Below, one piece after another: positions 28,427-37,985 of a DNA stretch of 64,000 nucleotides. Position 1 is the stretch's first letter. Each line of letters begins with the position of its first letter. Source of the stretch: Amphibacillus sp052055485 (GTDB lineage: Bacteria; Bacillota; Bacilli; Bacillales; Amphibacillaceae); NCBI RefSeq assembly GCF_052055485.1, contig NZ_CP197171.1, positions 3,410,001 to 3,474,000 of the forward strand, given 5' to 3'. A model generated the notes under the pieces. The model made no database searches. It was not told the origin of the DNA and saw only the letters and a program-made list of their open reading frames with translations. The position numbers and the translations under genes are program-made.

Positions 28427-29311
28427 CTAGTATCTTTGCTGAAATTTATTTCTGATTATAATCGCAACTGAATTCAATACAACTAGCATGACTAGCAAGA
28501 CGATGATTGTTGCGGCTGCAAGGTTAGCATATTCACTGACTAAAGATGAATCCAATGTCCAATAATATATTTGCATCGGTAAAACAGTAAAACGATCAAA
28601 CAATCCTGTTGGAAATGGGATTAATAAAGCAGGAATTCCTAGTACAACAAGTGGTGCAGTTTCTCCAATAGCACGTGATAAGGCAAGAATTGATCCTGTT
28701 AAAATACCTGGCATGGCAGCTGGGAGAATAATATTTTTAACTGTTTCCCACTTTGTTGCACCAAGACCATAAGACGCTTCACTTAAATAACCAGGTACTG
28801 CGCGAATCGCTTCTTGACTTGACACAATGACAATTGGAAGAACTAAAAGAGACATGGTCAGACCGCCAGCTAAAACAATGTTTCCTAAACTCAATGTTTT
28901 TACAAATATAGTCATCCCTAAAATACCATAAACAATTGATGGGACACCGGATAAATTTGAAATATTCGTTTCGATAATTGATTGTAGTTTTCCTTTCCTG
29001 GCATAAAGCTCATTATAAATGGCTGTGCCTATCCCTAGGATCATTGTAATCGGAATGACAACACCCATTAACCAAAGCGTCCCAAGAATCGCTCCCATAA
29101 TCCCCGCTCGATCTGGCTCAGTCGATAATCGATTGGTTAAAAAGTCAAAATTAAGAAAACCGATCCCGTCAACTAAGACTCGATAAATTAAAACAGCTAA
29201 AACAAGAACACCAAACGTTGTTGCGAGAAAAAATAATTCTTTTAATAGATGATTCAAAAAAATTCGTTTTTTCATTTTTTGATAAACCAAATCATGTTCA
29301 ATATATTTCAT
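28427..29311 (-). CDS. pstA: Phosphate ABC transporter permease PstA
   Basis: 294 residues with six predicted membrane helices. The EAA-like loop has YGLGATKWETVKNIILPAAMPGILTG. Starts immediately after pstC, with GGAGG before ATG 29311. Forms the membrane channel with PstC. Confidence 0.96.
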   Translation of the reverse strand: MKYIEHDLVYQKMKKRIFLNHLLKELFFLATTFGVLVLAVLIYRVLVDGIGFLNFDFLTNRLSTEPDRAGIMGAILGTLWLMGVVIPITMILGIGTAIYNELYARKGKLQSIIETNISNLSGVPSIVYGILGMTIFVKTLSLGNIVLAGGLTMSLLVLPIVIVSSQEAIRAVPGYLSEASYGLGATKWETVKNIILPAAMPGILTGSILALSRAIGETAPLVVLGIPALLIPFPTGLFDRFTVLPMQIYYWTLDSSLVSEYANLAAATIIVLLVMLVVLNSVAIIIRNKFQQRY

Positions 29312-30268
29312 TTAATATTCCTCCTTAAATCGATGAGAAATATAGCGTGCTAGAATATTCATCAGTAAAGTAAAAACAAATAAAGTCATTGCTACGGCAT
29401 AAAGACTATAATAAAGTGGTGATCCAGCCGGAGCATCTCCACTAGCTATCTCAACAACATATGCAGTCATCGTCTGCATCGATTGCGTGAGGTCGAAAGT
29501 GAGGTTTTTTGAACTCCCACTTGCGATCGTGACAATCATTGTCTCCCCAACCGCTCGAGAAATACCTAATACAAAAGAAGCAACAATGCCAGATAATGCA
29601 GCCGGAATAACAACTTTAAATGTCACTTCTAATTTCGTCGCCCCTAAACCCAGTGCACCTTCACGCATTGCGTTAGGAACAGAGCTCATCGCATCTTCAG
29701 AAAGAGAAGCGATCATCGGAATAATCATCACACCCATGATCAGACCAGGACTTAATATATTTGTTGCCCCTAACTCTGGAATGAATTCACGTAATAAGGG
29801 GGTTACAAATGTGAAAGCAAAAAAACCATAAACAATTGTAGGAATCCCTGCTAATAACTCTAAAATGGGTTTCAGAACCCGTCTGAGACGGTCACTCGCA
29901 TACTCACTTAAAAATATTGCAGTCATCATTCCAATCGGTCCAGCGACTAACATGGCAATAACTGATGAAATAATCGTTCCATTGATTAAAGGTAACACCC
30001 CAAATTCAGGATTTTGACTTAATGGCTTTAGGATTTTTCCAGTGAAAAAATCAATGATTGAAACATGTTGAAAGAATTCAATTGTTTCAGTTACAAGAAC
30101 AAGTACTATTCCAATCGTCGTTAAGATAGATATAAAAGCAATGGCAAATAAAATTTTTGGAATAGCTTTCTCCTCAAATATAAGTGAACGATTTGATTTC
30201 ATATGTTCAGTCATTAAATCGTTCTTTTGAATGCTATCTTTTTCTTCATTCGTATGTTTGGTAAACAT
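29312..30268 (-). CDS. pstC: Phosphate ABC transporter permease PstC
   Basis: 318 residues. An N-terminal cytoplasmic tail of about 35 residues precedes six membrane helices. The coupling loop is GALGLGATKLEVTFKVVIPAALSG. ATG 30268 follows AAGGAGGG. Partner of PstA. Confidence 0.96.
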   Translation of the reverse strand: MFTKHTNEEKDSIQKNDLMTEHMKSNRSLIFEEKAIPKILFAIAFISILTTIGIVLVLVTETIEFFQHVSIIDFFTGKILKPLSQNPEFGVLPLINGTIISSVIAMLVAGPIGMMTAIFLSEYASDRLRRVLKPILELLAGIPTIVYGFFAFTFVTPLLREFIPELGATNILSPGLIMGVMIIPMIASLSEDAMSSVPNAMREGALGLGATKLEVTFKVVIPAALSGIVASFVLGISRAVGETMIVTIASGSSKNLTFDLTQSMQTMTAYVVEIASGDAPAGSPLYYSLYAVAMTLFVFTLLMNILARYISHRFKEEY

Positions 30269-30302
30269 TTACACCCTCCTTTTTTCCGCAAAGAAGAAAC
30301 CA

Positions 30303-31238
30303 CTATAAACCTTGTAATAACTCAACCTCTGCTTCAATTTCTTCGCTTGGTAATGGTGCAAAGCCTCTCATTTCAGAAAAATCATTGACATTTTCCATTA
30401 AAAAAATGGAAAAATCTAAAACTTCAGGTTTTGCCTTGGCTCGATTTAAATTAAGATAGGTGAAAATAGGTCGCGTAAACTTGGCATATTCACCTTGTTC
30501 AGCAATCGTAGCAAAACTGGGTTCGACAGGGCCTTGACCAAAATTAATCTTTACCGCAGTTATTTGATCTTGATTATTAACATAGTAGCCAAAACCAAAA
30601 AATCCAACAGCATTCTTATCCTCACTCACGAGAGCAACTAACGTTGAATAATCCTGTTGCAAATTAACATCAGCTTTTAAGTCCACTCCTTCTAAAATAC
30701 TTTCATAAAAGAATTCGTAGGTGCCATGATTTTCATTGGGACCATATAGATTAATTTTTTCATCTGGCCAATTTGGATTGATATCTGACCAATTGTTAAT
30801 ATCTCCATCAGACCGAAAAATGTTAACAATCTCTTGATCTGTTAATTCTGTCGCCCAATCATTGTCTGGATGAATAACGAATGTCAGCCCGTCGAGGGCA
30901 ATCTTTAATTCTCTTACTTCTATACCAGCTTTAACAGCCGTATCAAGTTCATCCTCAGTTATTCTTCGTGAGGCATTGTTAAAGTCTGTCCCATTTTCAA
31001 CAATGAATTTTTGAAAACCTGCGCTCGTTCCTGAACGAGAGACTTCAACCGATACATCTTGTTGTTCAACATACATATATTCTTCAGCAACCCTTGCCAT
31101 CAGTGGATAAACAGTGCCTGAGCCATCGATAGCAACACGTCCAGATAAGGCATTGGGATCATCATTTCCTCTTCCACTACAAGCTACTAAACTAACAAAT
31201 ACCATCAAGATTACAGTCAATAAGATTGTTTTTTTCAA
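30303..31238 (-). CDS. pstS: Phosphate-binding lipoprotein PstS
   Basis: 311 residues. A lipoprotein signal peptide ends in LVAC, so the protein is lipid-anchored outside the membrane. Phosphate-contact motifs include GSGTVYP and SRSGTSAGFQKF. It hands phosphate to PstCA. First gene of the operon, preceded by a Pho box. Confidence 0.96.
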   Translation of the reverse strand: MKKTILLTVILMVFVSLVACSGRGNDDPNALSGRVAIDGSGTVYPLMARVAEEYMYVEQQDVSVEVSRSGTSAGFQKFIVENGTDFNNASRRITEDELDTAVKAGIEVRELKIALDGLTFVIHPDNDWATELTDQEIVNIFRSDGDINNWSDINPNWPDEKINLYGPNENHGTYEFFYESILEGVDLKADVNLQQDYSTLVALVSEDKNAVGFFGFGYYVNNQDQITAVKINFGQGPVEPSFATIAEQGEYAKFTRPIFTYLNLNRAKAKPEVLDFSIFLMENVNDFSEMRGFAPLPSEEIEAEVELLQGL

Positions 31239-31304
31239 TCATTTCACTCCTGATCTCTTTAATATAATCTTATTTCCTATCATAATTTCATCATAACGCA
31301 TCAT

Positions 31305-31343
31305 TTTGAAGTTAACGTTAAGTCCATGTAAACAATATGTAAA
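31305..31343 (-). promoter_or_regulatory. Pho box (PhoP binding site) upstream of pstS
   Basis: Four hexamers on the minus strand at 11-bp steps: TTTACA (31343-31338), TTTACA (31332-31327), TTAACG (31321-31316) and TTCAAA (31310-31305). This matches the B. subtilis PhoP consensus of TTAACA direct repeats and implies induction by phosphate starvation. Confidence 0.8.
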
Positions 31344-31379
31344 TTTTAAATAGGAAATCTTCATTAGTGTGTGTTCAAA

Positions 31380-32040
31380 AAGGAGGATGAAAAATATATC
31401 GTTGGCTAAAGATGCCACATCCTATTACAGAACTTTTGATGTGATGAGTAAGCACCTATTACTACGGTGGGACGAGTAACCGCACCAAAGAAAGTCACGA
31501 AGGATTTGCAAGGTTAGAAAAACTTGGCTTATCGCTGAGTCTTTATGGCGAATGCCATCATTTGACTTATACAAATCTTTTATTTCTTTGATCGTGCAAG
31601 AATAAGTGTCTTATTGATTCTGTATCCCAGTCCTAGGGCGTTTTGGTAGTTAATCAAAGGTCTCCTGTTCTCGATGTGTCATTTTCACCAGACTTTTTTG
31701 AACAGCCTTAATTAATTATATTATTATCTGTAGCATCTTATACTTTGGCTAAGATAAAAGAGACTGATCAATAAGCAGCAAAATATAAAGCGAAACTTCA
31801 ATCAGTGGGAGTTTTTCGACACACAGGTCTTTTCAGTGAGACGAGTAATCGCAAATCACTTCGATGGGACGAGTAACCGCACCGCATTAAGGAAGGCAAC
31901 TTTAGCACTCACATCGCAAGAATAAGTGTCATTCTTATTCTGAGTCCCAGGTCTATTTGATAAGGCGATTAACCACAAATGCCTTCGGTAGGACGAGTAA
32001 ACTATGAAACATTGACACTATTAAAAAACTCGGATGATCA
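31380..32040. repeat. Intergenic repeat region upstream of pstS
   Basis: Holds copies of the composite repeat family. 31785-31990 reads AAAGCGAAACTTCAATCAG, then GACGAGTAATCGCA and GACGAGTAACCGCAC, then CAAGAATAAGTGTC with its inverted partner CTTATTCT and GAGTCCCAG. A second partial copy at 31465-31630 has GGGACGAGTAACCGCACC and CAAGAATAAGTGTCTTATT. No gene seen. Confidence 0.7.
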
Positions 32041-32127
32041 CCCAGTTCTTATATTAAAATTCTAAGTTTTATTTATCCTGTTAGGGTAGAATAATGGTAA
32101 TTATATTTTTAGGAAGGATTAATTTTT

Positions 32128-32337
32128 ATGTTTGAAATAACTATACAAGAATAGAATGATCTTGTGAGCAGTGTTAATAGTATAGCGGACAAAACTTAGC
32201 GACAACTCAGTGAGGTGAACAGCTATTTTAGAGAGCTAAATAGTACATTGACTATTACAAATGTTATCTTAGCAGTTATCGCCCTATACCTTATAGCTTT
32301 AGTCATTATTGAATGGATTAAATACAAAAAGAAATAA
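32128..32337 (+). pseudogene. Small membrane-protein gene broken by two amber codons
   Basis: AGGAAGG precedes ATG 32128. The frame reads MFEITIQE, TAG, NDLVSSVNSIADKT, TAG, RQLSEVNSYFRELN, then a hydrophobic helix (VILAVIALYLIALVII) and EWIKYKKK before TAA. Without the two stops it would be a 69-residue protein with one C-terminal membrane helix. Both stops could come from single CAG-to-TAG changes. The family is not recognised. Confidence 0.6.
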
Positions 32338-32465
32338 TAGCTAACAGAGTAATTTTCATTGATTTTAGTTGCTTGTTTTTGCATGTTACTAAGGTGTAAT
32401 AGATACTGTAATTAGCTGAAGAGATGCCTTTAACTTTAAGAAGTGTTTGTTGCTTTTGATATTTT

Positions 32466-33746
32466 TCATTGTAAATTAGATTGACGTTTGAAAAGTTTAT
32501 AGCTGACTAATATCACTAATAATCCAACTATAAAAGTAGTCAAAATACCTGTTGTATAATTAAAAGCTGTATTCCACGTTTGCAACTGTATTTCTTTTGT
32601 GATCACTTGATCAATCTTTAAGTATTGAAACGGATTGTATGGGTTTTGAATCAACAACCCAAGATAACAAGTGATTCCTGTTAGAAGTGCTGTTAGAATC
32701 GGCTCTCTACTCCATTGGGAAAAGAAATAATATAAACCATAAATTAATAAACTACTTGTAAAGGCAAGTAAAAAAGCTTTGGAGAAATATGTTTTTAAGG
32801 TGATGAAATGAAAGGTATCTAGATTTTGATTATCCGCCATTACATCAGTTGTATAGCCGTCATAGACAAGTACGGGATAGTCAAGACTTCCAAAATGATC
32901 GACCACAGTCGCCACAATTAATGGTAAAGCAATCATCACAATGACATAAAGAAACAAAGCTAAATAACCTGCTGAAAATTTGGCGATCAATAATCGTCCT
33001 TGATCAAAAGGTAGAACTTGATGGAATCTGATTTTTTGTGTTTTTTTCTGCAGCTCTGAAGAAAAAGTATTACCAAAGATAAAGCAACCGATTAAGATCA
33101 CCGCTGGAAGATAAAGATTTTGAATCAACTGATACAAATAGTAAACCCCTTTTGTACTATAACGGCTCGTTGTTTCTTCCCACAATTCTTTGGTAGGCTC
33201 AGTAAAATCATCATACGCTGTCGCTAAATACATAGTGGAAGTTGTTTTTTGGACAAAAGGAGCGATCTGATTTTCAACCAAATACTGTAATTCTTCATAG
33301 GTTGCACGCAGGGTAAAATTATTAATATATTGATCATGAAAGGTTTGACCTTCCAATGATTTATTTGCCTCTATATATGATTTGAGTGAATCTGCTTGAT
33401 CTTGTAAAATTTGTTCAAATTCTTCTGATTGATAAGCCTTTTTTGCACTTAGCTGCCTTTCATTCGCTTGCTGAATAAGATCTTCTCTCATCTTTATCTC
33501 TTCAATCCATGCATCATCATCTGCTTCAATCGCCAGCTCGGATTCAATCGCTAAGTCTTCAACATTTAACAAGGTAGAATGTATGATCCAATCAAAATGA
33601 TCTAACACCTGTTGACGCGTCGTTGCTGTCATGACCATTTGAAAACCATACAGAACTATGATAGCAATTAACGTGACAGCAACCAAAAACCAAATCGTTT
33701 TCTGTTTTAATAGTTTTTTGAATTCAAATAAAAATAATGTTTTCAT
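32466..33746 (-). CDS. ABC-2 type permease with large ectodomain (paralogue 1)
   Basis: 426 residues from ATG 33746, which follows GCAGGAG; an upstream in-frame ATG at 33776 has no ribosome site. One N-terminal helix (residues 18-38), an acidic extracellular domain of about 170 residues, then five or six helices. The first 45 and last 220 residues are nearly identical to the next gene, while the ectodomain differs strongly. Works with the ATPase at 36166-37053 as an export or immunity-type ABC transporter; the substrate is unknown. Confidence 0.8.
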   Translation of the reverse strand: MKTLFLFEFKKLLKQKTIWFLVAVTLIAIIVLYGFQMVMTATTRQQVLDHFDWIIHSTLLNVEDLAIESELAIEADDDAWIEEIKMREDLIQQANERQLSAKKAYQSEEFEQILQDQADSLKSYIEANKSLEGQTFHDQYINNFTLRATYEELQYLVENQIAPFVQKTTSTMYLATAYDDFTEPTKELWEETTSRYSTKGVYYLYQLIQNLYLPAVILIGCFIFGNTFSSELQKKTQKIRFHQVLPFDQGRLLIAKFSAGYLALFLYVIVMIALPLIVATVVDHFGSLDYPVLVYDGYTTDVMADNQNLDTFHFITLKTYFSKAFLLAFTSSLLIYGLYYFFSQWSREPILTALLTGITCYLGLLIQNPYNPFQYLKIDQVITKEIQLQTWNTAFNYTTGILTTFIVGLLVILVSYKLFKRQSNLQ

Positions 33747-33775
33747 AATGATCTCCTGCTTTAATGACTTTTTCA

Positions 33776-35056
33776 CTATCTATCGCATTTACGTTTGAAA
33801 AATTTATAATTTGCTAACACAAATAATAACCCAATAAGAAAAGTAAGCAGTATACCTGTTGTGAAATTAAAAGCTGTATTCCACGTTTGTAACTGTATTT
33901 CCTGTGTGATCACCTGATCAATCTTTAAATATTGAAACGGATTGTATGGAGCTGGAATCAACAACCCAAGATAACAAGTGATACCTGTTAGAAGTGCTGT
34001 TAGGATTGGTTCTCTGCTCCATTGGGAAAAGAAATAATATAAACCATAAATTAATAAACTGCTTGTAATAGCAAGGAGAAATGCTTTGGAGAAATAGGTT
34101 TTTAACGTAATAAAATGAAAGGTATCTAGATTTTGATTATCCGCCATTACATCAGTTGTATAGCCATCATAGACAAGTACGGGATAGTCAAGACTTCCAA
34201 AATGATCGACCACAGTTGCCATAATTAATGGTAAAGTAATCATCACAATAACATAAAGAAACAAAGCTAAATAACCTGCTGAAAATTTGGCGATCAATAA
34301 TCGTCCTTGCTCAAAAGGTAGGACTTGATGAAATCTGATTTTTTTCGTTTTTTCCTGCATTTCTGAAGAAAAAGTATTGCCAAAGATAAAACAACCGATT
34401 AAAATAACGGCGGGAAGATAGAGGTTCTGAATCAACTGATACAGATAATAAACCCCTTTTGTACTATATCGATTCGTTATTTCTTGCCAGTGTTCTTGTG
34501 CAATTCCAGTAAAGTCATCATACGCTGTAGATAAAAACATCGTATAATAATCATTTTGGACGAAAGGGTCAATTTGATTTTCAAGCAAATACTGCTTTTC
34601 AGCGTAAGTGGCACGGTGAGTGAAGTTACTGACAAGTTGATCTTGCTCACCGATCGAGTATCCTGACCCATTATAAGGATCTATATACACTTCAAGAAAA
34701 TCCAATTGATTTTGCAACATTTGTTCAAAATCACCTGCTTGATAATCTTCCTTTATGCGTAGCCTTTTTTCATATCCTTGATGAGCGTTATTTTCCATTA
34801 TCTTTGCTTCTTCCAACCATGCTTCATCATCGGCTTCAATGGCTTGTTCTTGTTCGTGCGCATAGCCTTCAATACTTTCCAAATTTAAATGAATGAGGAA
34901 ATCGTATTGATCTAACATTTGTTGACGGGTCGTTGCTGTCATGACCGACTGAAAACCATACAGAACTAAGATGGCAATCATCGTGACAGCAACCAAAAAC
35001 CAAATCGTTTTCTGTTTTAATAGTTTTTTGAATTCAAATAAAAATAATGTTTTCAT
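33776..35056 (-). CDS. ABC-2 type permease with large ectodomain (paralogue 2)
   Basis: 426 residues, start ATG 35056 after GGCGGGGAC. Same plan as paralogue 1 with MKTLFLFEFKKLLKQKT at the N-terminus. The stop is followed by 29 bases and then paralogue 1. Its start overlaps the stop of the third permease gene by four bases, so the four genes form one operon. Confidence 0.82.
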   Translation of the reverse strand: MKTLFLFEFKKLLKQKTIWFLVAVTMIAILVLYGFQSVMTATTRQQMLDQYDFLIHLNLESIEGYAHEQEQAIEADDEAWLEEAKIMENNAHQGYEKRLRIKEDYQAGDFEQMLQNQLDFLEVYIDPYNGSGYSIGEQDQLVSNFTHRATYAEKQYLLENQIDPFVQNDYYTMFLSTAYDDFTGIAQEHWQEITNRYSTKGVYYLYQLIQNLYLPAVILIGCFIFGNTFSSEMQEKTKKIRFHQVLPFEQGRLLIAKFSAGYLALFLYVIVMITLPLIMATVVDHFGSLDYPVLVYDGYTTDVMADNQNLDTFHFITLKTYFSKAFLLAITSSLLIYGLYYFFSQWSREPILTALLTGITCYLGLLIPAPYNPFQYLKIDQVITQEIQLQTWNTAFNFTTGILLTFLIGLLFVLANYKFFKRKCDR

Positions 35057-36162
35057 ACATGTCCCCGCCTTTTACTCACCGCAATGGATAGCAAGAGCAA
35101 AACAATTGTACAGGCTATATTTGCAACCACCGCAAGACCTGATCCAGCAATCGTTTGAGTTATGGCTACATCTAATTTTTGATAGAGCCAGGGAAACCAC
35201 TGATTAATAAAGCCTTGACTGATCGTGATCTCTGCCATAATAAATAAAGAAAAAAGACTGCCTTGCACCAGCAAAGATCGTTTGAGTAAAAAGCTAAAGA
35301 ACGTAAACCACGTGACGAGCATCATCAAATATAATAACCCATAGCCGATCGCTTGTTGTAAGTAATCCCCAGCTTGAATAAAACCCGCCGTCTGGGTATC
35401 AAAGGGATAATTAAACGGTTGGTCAACACCTTTCCCCAGCCATGATGAAATGAGTAGCGTGGTGCCGATCACAGACACAAACCAAATCACAGCACTGATA
35501 ATCATCATCAGCCACTTGGCTAACACCATCCGGAGAGGAGAAATCGGTAGACCATAAGTTAATTTAACCGTTTGATCATCAAATTCCTTAACGATCGGTA
35601 AACCTATGAGAACAATTAGGATAAAAAATCCGAATGAATTAAAAAATAATAATACAACCTGTTTACTAAACACAGCCGGCTGGATCGAGGTATGGAGATC
35701 CTCTTTTGGTAAACCGATACGAATCAGCTCATGATTTAACGTCATCTCCGCTTCCATCTCACTAACTGACAATGGAAATTGTTTATTCAATTCATGGTAA
35801 TAGATCGCTAATTCGTAAGCCTCGTTTTCCAACTGCAACGCTGCTAATGCTTGATCCTCATCAATCGCTTCGACCCATTCATCGATCTTACTGTACAAAG
35901 CCCGTCCTGCTTCAACCTCTTCCTCTAATACAGGATCCCCTTCCTCACCCATTTCCTGTAATTCGGACTCATCTGTAATGACAGTCTTCCGCACATTCAA
36001 ACTGTATTGTTGAATTTGAGACATCTTTTCAGCTTTAATAATATCTTGGTAGATAAAGTTACGAGCAAATAAACCGAGAACCAACCCAATCGAAAGTAAC
36101 AAAAAGATAACAAATAAACGAGAGCGCCAGAGTTTCTTGAATTCAAATTTAAGCACATTCAT
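35053..36162 (-). CDS. ABC-2 type permease (third subunit of the cluster)
   Basis: 369 residues. N-terminal EFKKLW then a membrane helix, an acidic ectodomain of about 130 residues, and five or six helices towards the C-terminus, ending in a basic tail. Only distantly similar to the two paralogues. Three bases after the ATPase stop. Function inferred from context only. Confidence 0.78.
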   Translation of the reverse strand: MNVLKFEFKKLWRSRLFVIFLLLSIGLVLGLFARNFIYQDIIKAEKMSQIQQYSLNVRKTVITDESELQEMGEEGDPVLEEEVEAGRALYSKIDEWVEAIDEDQALAALQLENEAYELAIYYHELNKQFPLSVSEMEAEMTLNHELIRIGLPKEDLHTSIQPAVFSKQVVLLFFNSFGFFILIVLIGLPIVKEFDDQTVKLTYGLPISPLRMVLAKWLMMIISAVIWFVSVIGTTLLISSWLGKGVDQPFNYPFDTQTAGFIQAGDYLQQAIGYGLLYLMMLVTWFTFFSFLLKRSLLVQGSLFSLFIMAEITISQGFINQWFPWLYQKLDVAITQTIAGSGLAVVANIACTIVLLLLSIAVSKRRGHV

Positions 36163-36165
36163 CGC

Positions 36166-37053
36166 TTAACTCCGCTGCCCAAAATACGTTTCATATAACT
36201 TTTCAGAGCCAGAGACTTCCTTTTGCAAGTCTAAAATCGATAGCCCTTGACTCTGAATCGTTTGAATACAGCCATCCAACATCTGTTCATCGCCTTGAAC
36301 CTTTAGAATAGCGTCATGTTGTTCAACCACATAACCCGCCTTAGTCAGCAACTGCTTGCCCTGTTCTAGGTTAGACAATTTAAAGTGATAGGATATTTCA
36401 TTGTGATCTGCCCGATTGACTTCGATTAGCTTTCCATCTTTCAAAAAGATGATTTGATTGGTTACTCGATCGATCTCAGCTAAGTTATGGGAAGATAAAA
36501 TCACCGTTGTTCCATTGCGGTCTAAATCAAGCAGAATGTTTCGAATCCGAATCGCACTGGATGGATCTAGACCCGTTAAGGGCTCGTCCATAAATAAAAG
36601 CTTCGGCTGATTGACTAAAGCAATGGCGACGAGTAAATGTTGCTTCATCCCTAGTGAATAGTCGCCAACCTTTTTATTCAAATAATTAGACATGCCAACA
36701 TAATCAGCAACTTCATCGACACGTTTTTTCGGAAGTTGATGGCTATCACTGATATATTTCAAATGGTCATAACCCGTTAAGTAATGGAATAGGACGGTAT
36801 GATCTTGAAGATAAGCGACTTGCTTAAAGACGTGATAGGATTTATTTGATTGGTCAAGTAAGGTAATCGCTCCTGAATTAATCGGAATGATGTGGCAAAT
36901 ACAATTGAGCAAGGTTGTTTTTCCAACTCCGTTCGGCCCGACTAAAGCATAAATCCCTGGTTGATCAATTGTTAAACTGACATTGTCAATCACTGTTTGT
37001 GTTTTATAGCGTTTGCTAACTTGGTCTAATTGGAGAATAGCGATTTGAACCAC
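36166..37053 (-). CDS. ABC transporter ATP-binding protein
   Basis: About 295 residues from a possible GTG at 37053. Walker A is GPNGVGKTT, signature YSLGMKQHLLVAIAL, Walker B LLFMDEPLTGLDP and switch histidine in SSHNL. The C-terminal 90 residues form a small regulatory-type domain also present in the ATPase at 39560. The start is unclear: AGAGG at 37058-37054 is well spaced not to GTG but to ATC at 37044, which would give MAILQLDQVSKRYK. An ATG far upstream at 37152 has no ribosome site. Confidence 0.85.
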   Translation of the reverse strand: MVQIAILQLDQVSKRYKTQTVIDNVSLTIDQPGIYALVGPNGVGKTTLLNCICHIIPINSGAITLLDQSNKSYHVFKQVAYLQDHTVLFHYLTGYDHLKYISDSHQLPKKRVDEVADYVGMSNYLNKKVGDYSLGMKQHLLVAIALVNQPKLLFMDEPLTGLDPSSAIRIRNILLDLDRNGTTVILSSHNLAEIDRVTNQIIFLKDGKLIEVNRADHNEISYHFKLSNLEQGKQLLTKAGYVVEQHDAILKVQGDEQMLDGCIQTIQSQGLSILDLQKEVSGSEKLYETYFGQRS

Positions 37054-37250
37054 CTCTAATCGTCTTATTATTCTGAAAATATAATTAAAATGGATAATAC
37101 AATATAAATATACCATTATTTTCACATTAGAAAAATGAATCTGGGTATACATTCACTATTTGTTCACATATTTTAAAAAAGATAACAATATTCCTGGTTT
37201 TCTATCAAAAAGCTTCCACTAAATCATTAAATTAACAAAACAAGTGGCTC

Positions 37251-37527
37251 TTTTATCACAGATAACGGGCGCTAATGTCCTGTGGCAACACCTGCATGAT
37301 CTACGTCCTATAGACCCCCGTCTCCGTGGAAAGCACCGATCCTTAATATTTGAATCTTAGCATGCTATTTATCATTTTGAAATGGATTTACTTAATCAAT
37401 TTTATTAACCTGACAACATTGCTGCGATTACTCACCCCATCCAAAAGACTTGGGACTGCGGTTACTCGTCCCACCGAAAAGATTTGTGCGTCGAAAAATT
37501 CCCACTGATTGAAGTTTCGCTTTATAA
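37251..37527 (+). repeat. Composite intergenic repeat, full copy A
   Basis: About 277 bp. Begins TTTTATCACAGATAACGGGC, includes GGCAACA, CCCCCGTCTCCGTGG, GCGATTACTCACCCC and GCGGTTACTCGTCCCACCG, and ends CCCACTGATTGAAGTTTCGC. The inverted copy B on the other side of the small gene (38255-37986) shares its start, its CTCCGT block, its GCGATTACTCG block and its end. Confidence 0.7.
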
Positions 37528-37532
37528 GTAAA

Positions 37533-37880
37533 TCAAATCCATTTTATTTTTATAAGTATTCTATGGATAATAAAGAAAATACACATGAAAATAATCGGAA
37601 CGACGGCAATTAAAAAAATGTAACCAAAATAAAAATACGCCAGATGATCACCCCCAGATAATAAGTATTCATAGTCATCAACTTGTTTTAATGCTCCTCC
37701 TCTTGTAATAAGATATTGACCTGAAAAATAGATTAAAAGTGGATAAACTAAAAGTAAGGAAGAATATAAGTAATGCCCTTTCTTTAGGAAAAAATATATA
37801 ATGAATACAAGAAAAATCAGTAGAAGGATAATAAATACAGCTAATAATATAATAGATAGTATTAAAGAAATATGAATCAC
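37533..37880 (-). CDS. Small membrane protein of unknown function
   Basis: 115 residues with three predicted helices (about 3-32, 41-58, 84-110) and a short polar loop (TRGGALKQVDDYEYLLSGGD). No known family recognised. The first codon would be GTG 37880, inside GAGGTG, itself a ribosome-site-like sequence; ATT at 37871 lies at better spacing, so the true start is uncertain. The gene is bracketed by inverted copies of the composite repeat. Confidence 0.55.
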   Translation of the reverse strand: MIHISLILSIILLAVFIILLLIFLVFIIYFFLKKGHYLYSSLLLVYPLLIYFSGQYLITRGGALKQVDDYEYLLSGGDHLAYFYFGYIFLIAVVPIIFMCIFFIIHRILIKIKWI

Positions 37881-37923
37881 CTCATCTTACGTTAAGTTTA
37901 ACATATTTTCATATCCCCATTTT

Positions 37924-37985
37924 CGAACTACTTACCACTTAATTTCTAACGAAATTTGAAGTGGGAGTCTTCTGTCGAAAATCGG
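37924..37985 (-). mobile_element. 62-bp mini-element made of fused TnpB-element ends
   Basis: On the minus strand the left half (CGATTTTCGACAGAAGACTC) matches the left end of the TnpB element at 7160-7141, and the right half (AAATTTCGTTAGAAATTAAG then TAGTTC) matches its right end at about 5815-5782. The middle folds as a 30-base hairpin (37935-37964). No coding capacity; a MITE-like or orphan guide-scaffold relic. Confidence 0.65.
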
